Shown: positions 46,590 to 61,042 of the stretch, piece by piece | Layout of the letters: the number at the start of each line of letters is the position of its first letter | How positions within the stretch are numbered: the first letter of the stretch is position 1 | Origin: Apostichopus japonicus | Taxonomy: Eukaryota > Echinodermata > Holothuroidea > Aspidochirotida > Stichopodidae | Assembly: GCF_037975245.1 (NCBI RefSeq) | Contig: NC_092567.1 | Coordinates: forward strand, 11,692,376-11,756,375 | Reading direction: 5' to 3' | Length of the DNA: 64,000 nucleotides | The notes under the pieces: generated by a model | What the model saw: only the letters and a program-made list of their open reading frames with translations | What the model was told of the DNA's origin: nothing | Databases searched by the model: none | Made by a program: the position numbers and the translations under genes

Positions 46590-46975
46590 AACTTATTATA
46601 TTATATATAAAGCATATTGACACAAGTAAGAATGAACAACGGAAAACTGGCTGGGAATGATAAACAAAGAAAGAGAGGATTTAAGTTTAAAAACTAAACA
46701 TTATAATCAGCATCTCATGAATAATCATCAACCATATACATAAACATGAGAGGGTATTAATACCTCATTAGCCCTAACTAACCGTCATTCGAATTCATTG
46801 TATTTTAATTAGTTTGGCTAATGTTAATGTTCGGTCTTTATAAAGGCAAACATGAATTATAAATGGTTGACCTACATCATGGACAAGAGCGAAGTATACA
46901 GTCTCTGGCCCTATACACCATACAAAGTTTGTTAATATATTTATGAGTCAGCAGCTTGAGGAAGTATTGTTTATA
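46590..46975 (+). repeat. Dispersed repeat of about 370 bp, copy 2
   Basis: Same-orientation copy of 41005-41370. It starts directly after the C-rich array, and its left edge TTATTATATTATATATAAAG matches the left edge of copy 1. Confidence 0.85.
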
Positions 46976-49586
46976 ACACAACCGCCATTCTTTCTATTTA
47001 TTACGAAGACCAACATAGTACAAAGGCAGTATTAAAAGAATAATAAATATAACCATATATATAGTAATGCAGAAACATGAAGGTGTAATGTGACCAGTAA
47101 AGAACATAGAACAGAATAAACGGATACATAGAATATGATATTGATATAGATGTAGGATTAACGGTAATCAGCAGCTAAGATTCAACATACAAGGCTTCTC
47201 TTAAGTTTGTAAAGTGATGCCGGTCCGGTGTATGGCAAGCATCAGAGAGCTTCAGTTACAATAATATTTAAGGAACATTTCACAAGAGTAATATTGTGGA
47301 TTGGACAGCAACTGAACAGGTTCTGCTACCTCTCTCTCTCAACACTGTAAATATGACATAAATTAATGTAAAAACATGGCACAACAATATTGTTGACTGA
47401 CCACAGCTTACTTTAAGTTGTGGACAGCAATTAGAATCCTAAGAAAGACGTATGGCAACATATGTTTATTTATTAGAAATGATAGCAAATTTAAAGCTAT
47501 GGGTATCCGATGACTGTCAAATTGCTGCCTACTCTACACAATGTTTCTCACATATGAACTCACTACATGTATAACACAGTTCTATGTAACTGATTGATCT
47601 CAACAAGAGTATTTCATTTTTGAAATTTGGAATTCAGCATTCAACAATTTAGTCCTGGGTACCCAACAAACTGTGACTTTCTATGTACCTGCATGGTAAC
47701 TCAACATGCTGATAATAAGTTGGGGTTGATATGTTACAGCATGCCAGAAAATCTTAGGAGTAACCCCACAGGTGGCAATGCACATATAACTTCAAAGACT
47801 TGATACTTCATAGTTTCTCAATTTCAAACACATCCCTGATCAGACCAAGGTACATACTACAAAAACTTAGCTTGCCTGGAATGTCGGCAATCTTTATTTT
47901 CTACAGAAGTAGAAGTTTTCTTATGAACTGTTAATTTAGGTATCTACAGTATTAGTAGCTGTCCCCACTTTAGAGAAATCTTCAATCCACCACTGCATAC
48001 TACAATATAGTAGTTATGTTTAGTCAAGTTTGTTAGCTCTACACAATTAAACAAGTGGAATCTTAGAAATGTCATTTGATGTTATTTATAGAGCTAATTA
48101 GGCAAGCTGTCTTCACCTACATATAGCCTGTAGATTTCATCAAAGGAGCCCAACACAGCCCATTACCATTTCACAAACTGACTGTTGAGAAGTAGTATGT
48201 AAAGTCTCACCAGACTCACATCCACAAAGGAAGTTATGTCAGCAGTGATGTGTTCCTACTTGACTTTTTCTTTCACTTTCTTGGAGGAAATGCACAGAAG
48301 AAATGTTGAAAACCGTATCACCTGGAGGTTAAAGAGAAAATACACAATAACTCAACTTTCCATTCACTAGATTTCTCAAGGTGAAAATTCATCAGGTCTG
48401 TGATCATTTTTGTAACATACATCAACGTCTTCCCTTGTGTCTTATTAATAAGTATATATATATGAATAGTATAGAGCTGTAATCTCAGGGTAGCAAATAT
48501 ATTGTTTTTAGGAATATGTTTTGCATCTGATGTTACGAGCAATTACAACACTTGTAGTGGTAACCGATCAACTCCATGTTACCTCCCAAGAGGCGTAGCC
48601 CCCCCCCCCCCCCCGATAAAAGATATCGTTTGACAATTGCCGGAAATTTTCTGCCAGATTTGTGAGCTATCTTCCGTAGTATTGCAACAGAAAATAAATG
48701 TAGAAAGCACATGTGCTGGAGTCTCCTGGAAATATCTCTTAAATGGCCAGTATTATAACTGAAGTGCAAATAATGTACATCTTAAACAGAACACATTAAG
48801 AGAATCCTTCAACACTGTTGACCAATGGCTAATAATTGAGTTCTGAATTACTTTGGTTTTTACTCTGAGGACATGCATAGGGTCCAGAAGGTTCATGCAT
48901 GTCTTGTATTACTGACTGACTTACAACATATCCACACATTGCAGTAAACCACTAAAGACTTCCATTTGTAATCCCTTAGTATATAGCTCATGGACAAATG
49001 ACATAAAACCTAAATTATCTTCAGATTTAAATTTCACATCAATTTTATTGGGTTTTAGATCTACAGAGAGGGGAAGGGCAGGAAAGGTTAGGATGGAAAC
49101 AGAGATTTTTATGGTTCCTGTTAGTCATTCTACATGGTTCTAACTTACTGTGGGTATGGTTCTAACTTAGTGTGTGTATGGGTCTCACTTTGTGTGTAGT
49201 GACTCTATTTAATTGTTAGGGCACATGCACTTATGAATTAAATTGATTGTTTATGAGCCTGCCATACATTTTACTGCCTATTATTTGCAGAAATTACAGT
49301 AGGCTGACAATACAGAGGAGTCTGGCTGCGCTGTTAAGACTGATTACTACCCTTACCTGCCACCCAACACTATGACACACTGATAAATTAGAAGGGATCA
49401 AGTCATCTGAATATTTTGTTCCTTCATTTATGATGGCTACACAAAATAAAGAAATGGACCCAGTATACTAAACACATACACCTCTTTGTGTACTTTTACA
49501 CAATGGTAAGCAATACAATGTATGACATGTATTGCCTAATATATGGTGTATGTATGTTAGACTGAAACCATTATTTTCTTCCCTAG
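46976..49586. other. Quiet block, no gene recognised
   Basis: Few tandem repeats and more balanced composition than the flanks. A C15 run lies at about 48600. It could be intron, or UTR of a minus-strand gene. I see no coding exon. Confidence 0.35.
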
Positions 49587-49739
49587 GCCCTTAGGGAGTC
49601 TGCTGATCAAGCAAGATTCAAAACATTTACTGTTCCAACAGGATTAGGCAGTAACAAAATCTCTTCCTACTTCAGAATCAAATCTAATTATAACTACAAC
49701 CCAGCTTACCAGTCCTGCTATACTCTAAGTATACACTAA
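49587..49739 (+). CDS. Weak candidate terminal exon
   Basis: A good acceptor (TTATTTTCTTCCCTAG ending at 49586) is followed by 50 open codons and TAA. The peptide contains LRESADQARFKTFTVPTGLG. No ATG is present and no partner exon is seen. Length and acceptor are the only evidence, and chance is a real alternative. Confidence 0.22.
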   Translation, partial: ALRESADQARFKTFTVPTGLGSNKISSYFRIKSNYNYNPAYQSCYTLSIH

Positions 49740-52700
49740 TCATTACCATCAGCATATTGTAAACCATTCTGTGCAAGATCCACATCATGTGACCCCCAAA
49801 GATCGTCTCAAGAAAGATTAATCCACATTTACCTAATCAGGAGATAAAGACAAAGACAATAAGAAACATATCAGAACTAGATGTTTAATGCAAACGATAA
49901 AATCCCTTGTTTTTGAGTTTGCCTTTTTAATATTTACTCAACAGTTATTCCATTGCTCACAGATACACAAGTTTATGCTAAAATGACTCAATAATTGCAG
50001 GTTCATTCATTTTATATTGCAAGGCGCTTTTATTTTAAAGTTGAATAATTTTTGGAAATTTATCCATAAAGAAAACAAAAGGCAAAATTTGGTAACATGT
50101 TTGCAATCCTATGGATAAGACTAACTTGGTCAGCACACTTTCTAATTAGATACTTTTAACGTTTTTTGGTGCAGCAGGCCAATGAAGATGTTCATCTTTG
50201 TATGAACACCAAATTTCTAATTCTATTACTTTGAAGTCAAGCAAAGTTAGGCCTAATTACTGGTCTAGATTGCTTTTTTCAAACTATCTGTATACCAGTG
50301 TGAAGCAGAGGCTGCTCTATTACATAAATGTTAGTGTTTTTGCTTTCACAACTTTCCCAGTAACTTCATTTCCAATTTTGCCAATATACAGCAACATGAT
50401 GCACCCCCTCCCCCTCCCTACCCAAACACACTGTTATAACAGAATTACTGAATTACACAATAACTTTAAGAACAGAAAAATCATACAAATGCATTAAAGA
50501 TTTCAGATGACATAACATGCTAAGTGATTGTCATATTGTGTTGTATGATCTTCTGTGATAGAATCATAAACTGTTGCTTGTCATAGTGCAATAGTCAATA
50601 CCTAGCATTATCCATGGCATATTTAATATGATGGGATAGGTGGAACTTGTCATAAATTACATAATATCCACTCAACCTGGAGGCTGTGATAATTGAAAGC
50701 CTTCATTAGCATTATATGCTCACACAGTGACAGGAATGAAAGTGCTGCATCATGAAAAAATGGATGCATATGACCATTAAAAATTGGTCAGATTTGAGAG
50801 ATTAGAGATGTACTTGGTATCAGAATTTCATCCTCTTGAAACCTACAATTATGATACAATTTGTAGAGATGATGCTACAATTAGAGAAATACTGAACAAA
50901 AGAGGTCTCACAGAATCCCTGAGTCTAAGACACAAACTTTAGCAGTATTCTAACTAGATTGTTTATATGTTATGTCTTGTTTTAACAGTGATTTGAATTG
51001 AAGGGAGTTGGGGGGGGGGGTGCTGGATGATAGACTTTCCGGTGGGGAAATTTCCCTTGAGGGATCATCTGATACGTCATGGAGTAAAAATATTAAAATA
51101 CCACTTTCATTTTCATGGAGGAGGGGAGGAGGGGGAGGGGTGGGTGGGTAAGAATCAGTTGGTGGACCATACAATCATTACCCTGCTCATGTTAACTGTA
51201 CACATTTCTTCCAAGAGCTGTAATCCGGATATGGTAAAGCCCTAAAAAGGCTGGTCTCAGGACTGAATAATTCCAGTTTACCCGATGATGAGAAAAAAAA
51301 AACTGCATTTGGTGATCAATTATAATGTTATTATTCAGGTAAATTTTCATCATCGGGTCTACAAGTAGCAGCATTCTACCATGTAGCATTGTCAAACACA
51401 GAACACAGCTGATATAAACATATGGTATGCAGCAAAATGCTACTGCAATTTCAAAATAAATTACTCAGTTATAATTATAATAACAATGTAAAGAAACTAA
51501 AGCAACCAGAATACAAATATATAGACTGTACAAGATGAGTTCAAGGTCTCATAATGCTTCCCAAAGTGTGTATACAGCTCACCTAATACCAAGCTAATTG
51601 AAATATAAAGAAACATTAACTTGAAATTGAGACAAGCATGGAATCTTCAATACAAACTTTAGGCAATAACACTGGACTGTCTATAGGTTGATGAATTTGT
51701 AGGATTTCTGAAATGATGACATTGTACTCTAATTGATTGAGTTAAAGTACATATTTTTCTATCTGCAGACTTTGACATATACTGTTATTTCATAACATGT
51801 TGTTCGGTGCAGTCCTGTTGTGAGAGGGTGAGGGTTGGGTGGAGGCTACAGTTGTACGTCAGCTAAGTGCCCAGTGAAATATGTGATAAAGATTGATATA
51901 CTTTAAACTTTGGATAAACAAAGACTTAAAAAAAGTGGATCTGGTGACACAACTGTGCATGGAACTGTGCCTGGCTCTCAATGTCACTGGTTTTGTGTAC
52001 ATCTTACTTGAATAATGCTTCTTTAGCCTCACAAGATGTGATTGTGAATCTAAGAACTGGTGTGTGACAGTTTATCAGGAGTTTGGAGAAAAATATCAAA
52101 GAAGTAAATTAGATACAAACCCAACCATAATCTTCAGCTGATATGATAGACATCTTTGAGATGAATATCAAAAGTGGAGGTGATTTGCATTTTACTGTCC
52201 AATTACATTTCAAATCATATTTCCATTATGTAATCAAATGCTTAAAACAGTCATCTCTACTATACTACAGTAAATAAACATCATAACAAATAAAGTACAA
52301 TAAAGTTCAAGATTATATCCATAGTTGTGTGACCTTTGTGTGACCTACCTAAATTAATCAAGGTTTCTTGTTTTTGTTTGATGGAGTGTTCATTACAAAT
52401 ACCTCTAACTCAAAGCTCAGAGATACGACTGAGTTGACTTCTTTAATGTTTCTACAGCATTATGAAATATCTAAAATGGTATTTCAAGTTTTTGGTTTTA
52501 ATCTGAAGAAAATAAATATCTAAACAGAAGACTTATTTGTGGGTAACCCAAACTACTTTCATACAAACCAACAAGTTGTCTTCCAGTCTTACCATTCTGG
52601 GAATGTCAGGAGTTCTAGAAGCCTTTATTCATTTGAGTCTGGGAGGCAATTTTATTTCAGTTTGACATATTAAAATGTACCAGAGGGTGTTTAGGCAGTT

Positions 52701-55700
52701 AATTGTGTAATGGCAAGCTCATTACAACCATACCAAGTTCTGGATTAATCCAGCAAGAATCCGATCATGTTATTGTCCTTACTAGGGATTTATTCTGTTA
52801 GTTGTATTTTGAGTGGATGAGTTAAAACTTTAAATAAAATTCTTTTAGTGAGAGTGAATGGAGATTAAAGAGACTTCCTTGATTCAAAAAAGTCTACCAC
52901 ACATATTTGAAACATTATCATTACTGTTCTACACTTACCATTAATGTGATTACCATCACAAGGAGGAAATATCAGCTGATGAACCATTCATCGTCCTTGT
53001 CAGCACAGTATGAACACTTCCATCAAAAACTGGTAACTACAGGTGGAATAGGTGATCCTCTAATAGCTCGCTTCATAATTAACCTAATGAAGAGAAAAGA
53101 AAGTGATGTGAATGAGATTTAAGTCCTAATTATAGGAGAAATCGAGAATGTCAGTAAGAAAAAGATGTGTGTATGTCTCTGGCCTGTATACATGGACATT
53201 CACAGAAAAAATCCAGAGGTAGGAAAGTACACTTCAGTTGCCAGTAACCAGGTATTAAGTGTAAAAACAATGAACCAGTTAACCATCTAACTTGAACCGG
53301 ATTGTCCGTTGTTAGTGGAAGTGGCATATAAAGGTGTGGTGCAGTGATATAAATGAGCTCCCAAAGGAGAGTCCAACCTCACACGAACCCAACCATGCAT
53401 GGTTTTGGCTTGACTAGAAATATGTGAGATTTCGCACCTCTCTTTCCTATTGAGGACAAAATCTCTTTTGAATTTCCACTCATAAGGAGATAATAATATC
53501 TAAGTTAGTGTGTAGATGTGGTGGATGGGTGTTTTATATTATTTTTCTTCATTTAATGGCACCAGGCCCCTGGAGACTGCATTGCCTACACTGACCTAGT
53601 TACACCACTCTCTGGGGATCTCTTTCTATAATTTTTGATCACCAAAGGTTTATAAAGTACCCAGTTCAGCTGGTCAATAGCCATACAATATGGCCAGTTC
53701 TACAAATTTGGCAGATGAAGACACTTGTAACCTTAAAATATTGAGTTAAGAAAGTTTTGAGATGATGAAGTTAAAATTTTGACTAATGAGGTAATACAAA
53801 AATGTCAGAATTTTTACTTTTAAGTCATATCTTGAGATATAAAAGTCAAACTGTTGATATTTGGGACACTTATTTAGTTTTCCTATGTCCCTATTAAGCC
53901 ACTGTACCAAGTTGGTGAAGTTAGATCAGTTTGAGACCAATTAGATTTTTTTAAAACCAACTGCAGTGTCTGGCAAAGCAATGTTTATAAATTAAACAAG
54001 CACAAGTGACAATTATGTATTCACAGCTACATATACTCAGATGAGTAGGAAGTATTTCCAATTGTGTTCTCTGTTTATAGTGGCTAGACTTACAAGGGTA
54101 CTGCAAAGCTCTCCAAATCTTCAGTATTTTCACATAGTTTCTGGAATCTGCTGGCAATTTTGAGCACTTGAGGACATGTCAGTAATAGAAGTACTTTATC
54201 TGATTTTACTCTGTGGAATATATATATCTGAGCCTTAGCCGGGTGCGTCAGAAGAACTATGTCACATCTCTGAGACATCTTGTCCTCTTGTATTGAGTTC
54301 AAAGTGCATTCAAATACATGTTAGAGAAAAAAAATGTAATTTCTATGAAGTAAATCTAAGCCCTGGTGGGAGTCCCTGTGGACTTTAGCTGCGACATTTT
54401 CACTTTTCAGATATTTAATTTTCTCTGATAGTGATTTTGCAGCCCTAGTGGAGCCCATGGGGGGGGGGCAAGTGCTCACCACCCTAGTGGATGCTTGTAT
54501 ATGATTGAATGCCCTCTAAATGTGTTTATTTTAAACAGTATTTAGCTCTCAAATATGTAAGGAAGACATTTTATCATGACATGATATTGATCAAGGGTTG
54601 CAGGGGAATTTAAATTCCTTAACTATGATTGCTAGCCAACAGTTTGGTGAATCAAGTCACAACAAACCAGATTTACTTCATTCTTACCATTCCTATGGAA
54701 CTCTGTGCATCAAGAAGTGTAGGATACTGAAGAAGCTTGATAGGTTCATAGGTCCTAATCTCCTCTATCCGGTACAGTCTCTGTCTTCATATTCACTAGA
54801 GGGTTTCTTCCTACGGTTGGATTATTACATCATGGAGCCGTTCGAGTCACAGTGACTTCTAAATCAAAAGTGAAACAATAACATGAAATCATTTTAGTTA
54901 TTCAAAAATTTCAGAAGACATCAGACACAAAAGGATACTAACAACAACAAAAAAAAACCATGGTAGCAGTTCCACTTTGATCCAATCATTGATCTTTTTA
55001 ATTTATTGATTATTCAGTATTAAAGTGTTTGGTTTCTAAAGCTTTTTGAACGTTCTTAGGAATTTTTGCATTCAGATAGCAATGTGACACTACAGCAGTC
55101 TTTGTTGGCAATCAACTTTACATGATAGCTGTAAAAGACCCATACACTTTTAGTAAGTAAATTATGTAAAAGTGAAATTTGATTTGTGATACTGAAGCTG
55201 AAGATACGTCAATAGGAAATGAGCATTACCAGCACAAAGCCTGGATATTCTGGATATGTTCCAATAATGGGTTGTCTTGGGCCAGTAAGGGTGGGTAAAG
55301 CACTGCAGTATTATGGGTGACACAAACTACAATAATGTTTGCATATGATATGGAATATTGAATCTCAATCTCTGGAAAACCTTGCATTTCATTTGACCTT
55401 TACTCACTGGCAGGTTAGCACTTAAACCCACAACATCCCAGGAGAGGAAACAATTTCAGAGTACTTTAAGTTTGTGACTAAAACCTTTCAGACAGTTGGA
55501 TGATCTCGCAAGTGTCGAACACTTCTTTAATAAACTAATATGATCGAAGTATTCTGAGGGAGGAAACCCTCCCCTTCAACTTTTCACCAACTAACACTAG
55601 CAGGCTAGCATCACCATATTTCAGCTATTCCTACATTGTGCTGGGCATAGGTCACGCTTTATGCTGGCATTGCGGACTATTGAATACATTAACTAAAACC

Positions 55701-57539
55701 ATTGGACTAGGCCTAAGTTAGGCTGCACTTTTCTTATATGACTAGAGACGACCTAAGCCATAACTTCAACGTTATGATGTCCCTGTCCTTGTAGGTACAT
55801 AGCCTAACAATATGAAAGGAACACAAGACATACGTGGGATTTCTTCTTTGACAATTGCAATATACTCCGTCTGTTTCTTTCAGTATCACCATCTGAAATA
55901 TATTGCAATATCTTCATATTAGTAAGCCAGTACTGTAGCTTCGGGGAATCACGTTAAACAAACAGAGAAGTACAACCATACAACCGTTCTTCAAACGCTG
56001 CTTTACACTGTGTCGTTGGTTTGTTTAGATTCTGAAGATGAGACTTGTTCAAGTCGTTTCCATTGGCTACGAGGGAAATTCCCCTCTTTTTCAGATAAAT
56101 GATCAATTTTCTAGCTGATATTATAGCTAGAGTATTTACAAGATAATAGCAAATTCATTAGATCTAAAAGTGAGAACTTCGACTACATGCTGCAAAACGG
56201 TAATTCATCATTTGCACCTCGATAATTTTCTGGTAATATTGCTTTCATAGAATACTGTACAGCCGCTTGAAGTGTATACGTGTTATGGGTCGTAGCGTAT
56301 AGGTCTTATGGAAAAGATAAAAAAAAAACTTAGTTATTACACTGCAACTCACCAAATTACAATTTGGACGGCCTCTTGACTATTCACAACAGATCTTCCG
56401 AAGTCCAAACATAAAAAGGGGTCCGGCACAAAATATATAATGAAAACGCAATATGCAAATCATGAAAACAAATATGATGGTAAAGCACAGCTACAGGTGT
56501 ACACCCTTCCCTGTCCCCCCCCCCCCCCGACTTAACAAAAACATATTCATAGGCAAAACTGCATGGTGTCTGGAGCCAAGCTGGTTGTCTAATTATGCCT
56601 CGGAGTGCACCAATTAACATAAATTTTCAAAACAATTTCAGGGGACGGGGCTACTGAGATTTGCCTTCAACAAGCCAACAACTCTGGCATTTCCATAGCA
56701 GTGTCAGTTGGGAGATCCCCCCCCCCCCTTGAAATCCTATTCTAAATATGGGGGTCGAGAAGGGGTCCCGTTCCCCTAGTCCTGCGAACCGATTTCAAGT
56801 AGTAGATAACATATATATATTTACATCTGCTAATAAAATGTGATGCATGGCTACATGTAGGTAACATGCAATAATGTGTACCTCTTTGTAAGGCATCATT
56901 GTATATAGGAATAATAAATGGTTGGGCAACATGCTCATCCAATAGTAATTTACGGAATAACTGGACGGGCAAGACTATATTTTCTGATTTTGTATGTAAT
57001 TATACAATAGTGATTTTAACATCGCGGTCAGTTCAGTTTTTAAACTTCACACTAGTATGTTTTAGCACAACCTTAAATTTAGACAGATATTATAGTCTAA
57101 CTACGCCCCAGAATTGTTTCAATCGGAGGACCAACAATCCCATACATGGAATTGCATTCAACGACTCCACAGCAACACCATCAAAACTTTCGCCACCTAT
57201 AGTCTGACCATAAATGTTCATTCCCCTTCCTAAATTGATCGGGTGAATTTTTGAATGTGAACCCACGTTACAGGGTACTAGACCGTACAGGAGAGTCGAT
57301 CCGTTTTCAGGATTGGAGAGGCAAAGTTATCGCTTATGCACTTAATCAGAAATATACACAAATTAGCCACAATATGTACCTCCTCCTTAATGTTCACATG
57401 CTTCCCCATATCTATGTAGACATGTGACAAATCACTTGATTGGCGTAGGAAGGGATCAAAAAATGAATGGGTTGGGGAAGCGGTCGGGAGGCATCGCAAT
57501 TAAGCAAACAATACATATTTTGTCATTATTGTGAGCCAC
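49740..57539. other. Quiet block, no gene recognised
   Basis: Long AT-rich stretch with little tandem repetition. It holds short G/C runs (about 51012, 54462, 56518, 56719), a hairpin at 51279-51359, and an ATG-led 85-codon frame at 54598-54855 that I do not trust as coding. Confidence 0.4.
51279..51359. repeat. Imperfect inverted repeat (hairpin)
   Basis: CCCGATGATGAGAAAA and, about 50 bases later, TTTTCATCATCGGG are complementary apart from a two-base bulge. The loop is AT-rich. Confidence 0.6.
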
Positions 57540-57965
57540 ATGGAACACTGAAAAATTTCAAAATTTGCATATCAAAATTTTAATTATTTTATTGCAAAGT
57601 TTTGAATATTTCTGGGAATTTCAACCCTTTTTCAAAATTGAAACCCTTTTCTTGAAAATCAAATTTGTCTTAAAATTGCAATCTGTAATATAACCGAAAT
57701 TCTCAACATTAAACTACTTTTTCTAAAATTTAGAACCTCTTCGATTGATTTCGACCTCTTTAATTCCCTTCATGTAAAATGTCGATTTCTTTTTGTTTTA
57801 AACTTAAACTTTTAAAATGTCGACTTCTCAACTAAAAATATTAGCCTTTTATTTCAAACTTGTACGTTTCTCTCGAAATTGCCATTGCATTTCTCGAAAT
57901 CAAGATTTCTCTCTTATACAAATTTCAACTATTTTATCTCAAAAATTAAACTTTTCTTGATGAGG
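57540..57965. repeat. Degenerate AT-rich repeat
   Basis: Loosely repeated segments of about 20-30 bp with the themes TTTCAAAATTGAAACC, TTCTCGAAAT and AACTTTT. The period is irregular and the copies are very diverged. Confidence 0.35.
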
Positions 57966-59222
57966 ATGGTAATAAGTAAACAAGGAGAAAAGGGGGGCTA
58001 CTTGAATTGACTATTAACATTATTGGTGAAATGTCGACATAGTATTTTTATTTGAGCAATTACGAGGTACGTGAAAAGACAATACATCGTTTGATTGCTT
58101 GACACTCTCTTTGCTGGTGCAAAGATTTAGCTGCATAATCCAGCACTGACATGGAGTGGCATTAATTACAAGGTGGTTGGGTGGGGAGGGGATGAAAAAA
58201 GTCGTGTGGTTACATTTATTCCAATAATTTCAAGATGATCAAGTGATTATTTGTAAAAACAAAAATGTAACTTGACACAGACACGTTTTGTCTGCACGAT
58301 GTGTCTGCAATATGTGTATGACTGAACAAGAATGTTCAATTTATGTTATTCCATGTAGGTTTTAATATTCATTAAACATGTACTCTTTCAAATCATTTGA
58401 AACAGACGGTATTCAAACTTTTGTGTTAATTGTTTGTGTATGCACCCATTAACAGATGATAAGGTGGGTGAATGAGTACATAAAATGCTTTTTTGCCAAA
58501 TTTTAACTGGTGGTGGGGGAGGTGTGGGTTGTGCACGGGGACTAACACCCTACCGCTTAGGGAGAAATGTCAATGATAGATTGATCTACTTGATATAGGT
58601 TGTGTTGTATTATTTACTTCCTCAACCTCTTCCTTGCTACTGTACATACCCAATCGACGTCAGTTTTTAAACTGTCTGTTTCCACCGGGCATATATAACG
58701 TTACGTACATTTATTTCTATCGGCGCCAAATGTCTGTTACAAATCTCAAACATCACCCGCGAACAGCTGGGAAACACCTGTATATGAATATCAGTGACTC
58801 ATGCTATTGAATACCTGTTCAAATCTTGTATTGTATATATCAGTATCACTGATAATGAATGATTTAGTGTTATATCAGTGGAGATGCAGAGAACGTAGTA
58901 TATTCGTGGGAGTTGTTTGTTATCATTGACTTGTTGTGGTTATTAAGATGGATTGTTTAATGGAGAGGAACCGCTGTGAATAGTTAAAATAGTAATTATT
59001 GATCAGAGAGATAATTTGCCGGTATGGTATAGAGGCATAGGCTAGGATGTGTACAAAGGCCAGGCCCAACTTAGGTAGGCTATAGGTTAGACAAGTAATA
59101 CAGTTAGGCTATGTTAAAAATCTCAAACATCACCCGCGAAAAGCTAGAATTACTACTTTTAGCAAGAGGAGATGCTTAGCAAATCTAACTAAATAATACA
59201 AATCTTAGCATATAGTTGTTGA
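57966..59222. other. No recognised feature
   Basis: Non-coding DNA. The phrase AAATCTCAAACATCACCCGC with GAA occurs twice (58741 and 59107), suggesting a short duplicated segment. Confidence 0.4.
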
Positions 59223-59510
59223 CAGTGGCGTAGGAAGGTACTTTTGAGTGGGGGGGGGGGGGGGGCTGAAGACTGATGGCCGGCCCGGGGAGGGGTGTAA
59301 GGGGAGGGGGTATCCCCCTCCCCTTTTGCATTTCCAGGTGGCCTCAGATGCAATTTGGTGCAATATAGCACACTTCAACACCCTCTTCATTTTGTAAATA
59401 ATTTTGCATTTTCACCTGGCCTTAGATGCAATTTGGTGCTCCAAATGAGATTTTTTTCTGCCAAAATGTTCTGAGCACCAAGGGCAGAAATGAAAAAGGG
59501 GTTTTCTGAC
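59223..59510 (+). mobile_element. hAT-type left end fragment
   Basis: It starts CAGTGGCGTAGGAAGGTACT, a typical hAT terminus, followed by a G16 run and a GC-rich segment. GGCCTCAGATGCAATTTGG and GGCCTTAGATGCAATTTGG then occur about 60 bp apart. The right terminus was not found, so it is a fragment or a solo end. GATGCAACTTGCAAGGCC in the MITE at 42.8 kb is similar. Confidence 0.5.
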
Positions 59511-61042
59511 TTGCCGATATACCTGACACTTAATGGGAAATATATAGCTTTGTTAAATACTGTATAGGGCCTAGAGCTTTGAACCTCAATTTAAGTCTAA
59601 TAATAATCAAATGCAATACATAGTTATTAAAAAGGAATCTTTCGTCCATGTTTTTCCAGGAGCAACTAGATCGTGGTGTTCTACTCACAGCTGGTTTTGT
59701 CTTAATTTTGCCCACATAATTATAAAAACTGTACGTCATTTCCAAGCCAACAGACGTATGGCCACATGATATTTAAAAAGTAAAATGGTTTTGAAATTGA
59801 AAGTGCGCCACTTATTTTACCCTGCTGCAACACTCAATAGCAGAAGTTTGCGAGAGCCGTAGCTCTAACGTTAAATGTTCCACTAACTGTTCACACCCGA
59901 TGAACTCCATAGTAAGAGAAGATATTTCAATGAACCCGATTAAACTTAAAAGTAATAATTAATTAGTATAATAAAGCCCTCAAGGATATGAAGTGTGTCC
60001 AGAAAACAATATTATTTGTAAAAACAAAATGTAAAAAGCGGATGTTACTATTTAATTGGAAGAAACGATAAAGTTAAGAAAGTTAAGATCATAAGCAATA
60101 CTCAATTTAGGAATATCTACAAACACAAAGAAAGAACAAAGCTACATTTCGAAAAAATCCACTGGAAATTATGTCACACTCAAACCGTAACTTAGGAATG
60201 AATTTAATAACTAACCACAGATGGACATTATCTTTTAAACAAATCGTATTAATTAGAAATAATGATAATTCATGCAGAAAAGTCGGATTTGGATCAATAA
60301 TTAAATAATTTGTATATTAAAATTTGAGTTTAAGCCTCGTCAACCTTCTCTCTTGAAACTTGAATTTGATCTACATCTGCTTCTCTAAATTGCATTTTAA
60401 TTATATATAAGAAACAACCTATTGATTTAAATACAATTCTTCCAAATCTCCTTAAACTTTATAAACACCTGATATAAGTTAGAGTAGAAGTTTCCTTTTC
60501 ATGATTCCTATAACATTAAATTACATTTTCCTTCTGAAAGTTCTAAATAAAGATACAAATAAATTTGATCAATTGTTTTCTTCAAAAGATAGATAATCTC
60601 AATTATTATTTACCCATTTCTTATAAAATTCTCAACCCGTCATTGAGATTTGTTTCCTATTAACTAATAAATAAAAAATATGTAGCCTCACATTCTTAAT
60701 TTATTAAACCTTATTAGCTATAAAAACTGTAATTAATAATTTAATTGTAAAACAAAACTAACCCTCTAATCCTACATTACCACTTTATTTTTCTCTAATA
60801 TAATCTAATTATTCCTGTTTATTTGTCTCCACTTAAAATCAGCCCCTTATTTCCGTTCCAATAACTGATTCCGTCTTACAAATAAACACGACATAAATGT
60901 CCTAGTTTATCGATTTATTCCCCTATATTTTTCGTTATTTGTATTATTTATAATATCATAATAATTATTCTAATCCTTACCAAATCCAATCTATTTATCT
61001 CTATCTACTCTATTACTCAGTAACTCTATTCTTTCATTCTAG
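59511..61042 (+). other. AT-rich end of the NLR intron
   Basis: Very AT-rich from about 59930 on, with no exon recognised. It ends in a pyrimidine-rich stretch (ATTCTTTCATTCTAG) that forms the acceptor of the LRR exon. Confidence 0.45.

Noticed and set aside
45093-46660. Long Pro/Ser-rich open frames on the plus strand, Gly/Glu-rich on the minus
   Set aside because: They follow the C-rich minisatellite, are open in several phases at once, and track the repeat unit.
54598-54855. 85-codon ATG-led frame
   Set aside because: Composition matches its non-coding flanks, there are no splice sites and no family is recognised.
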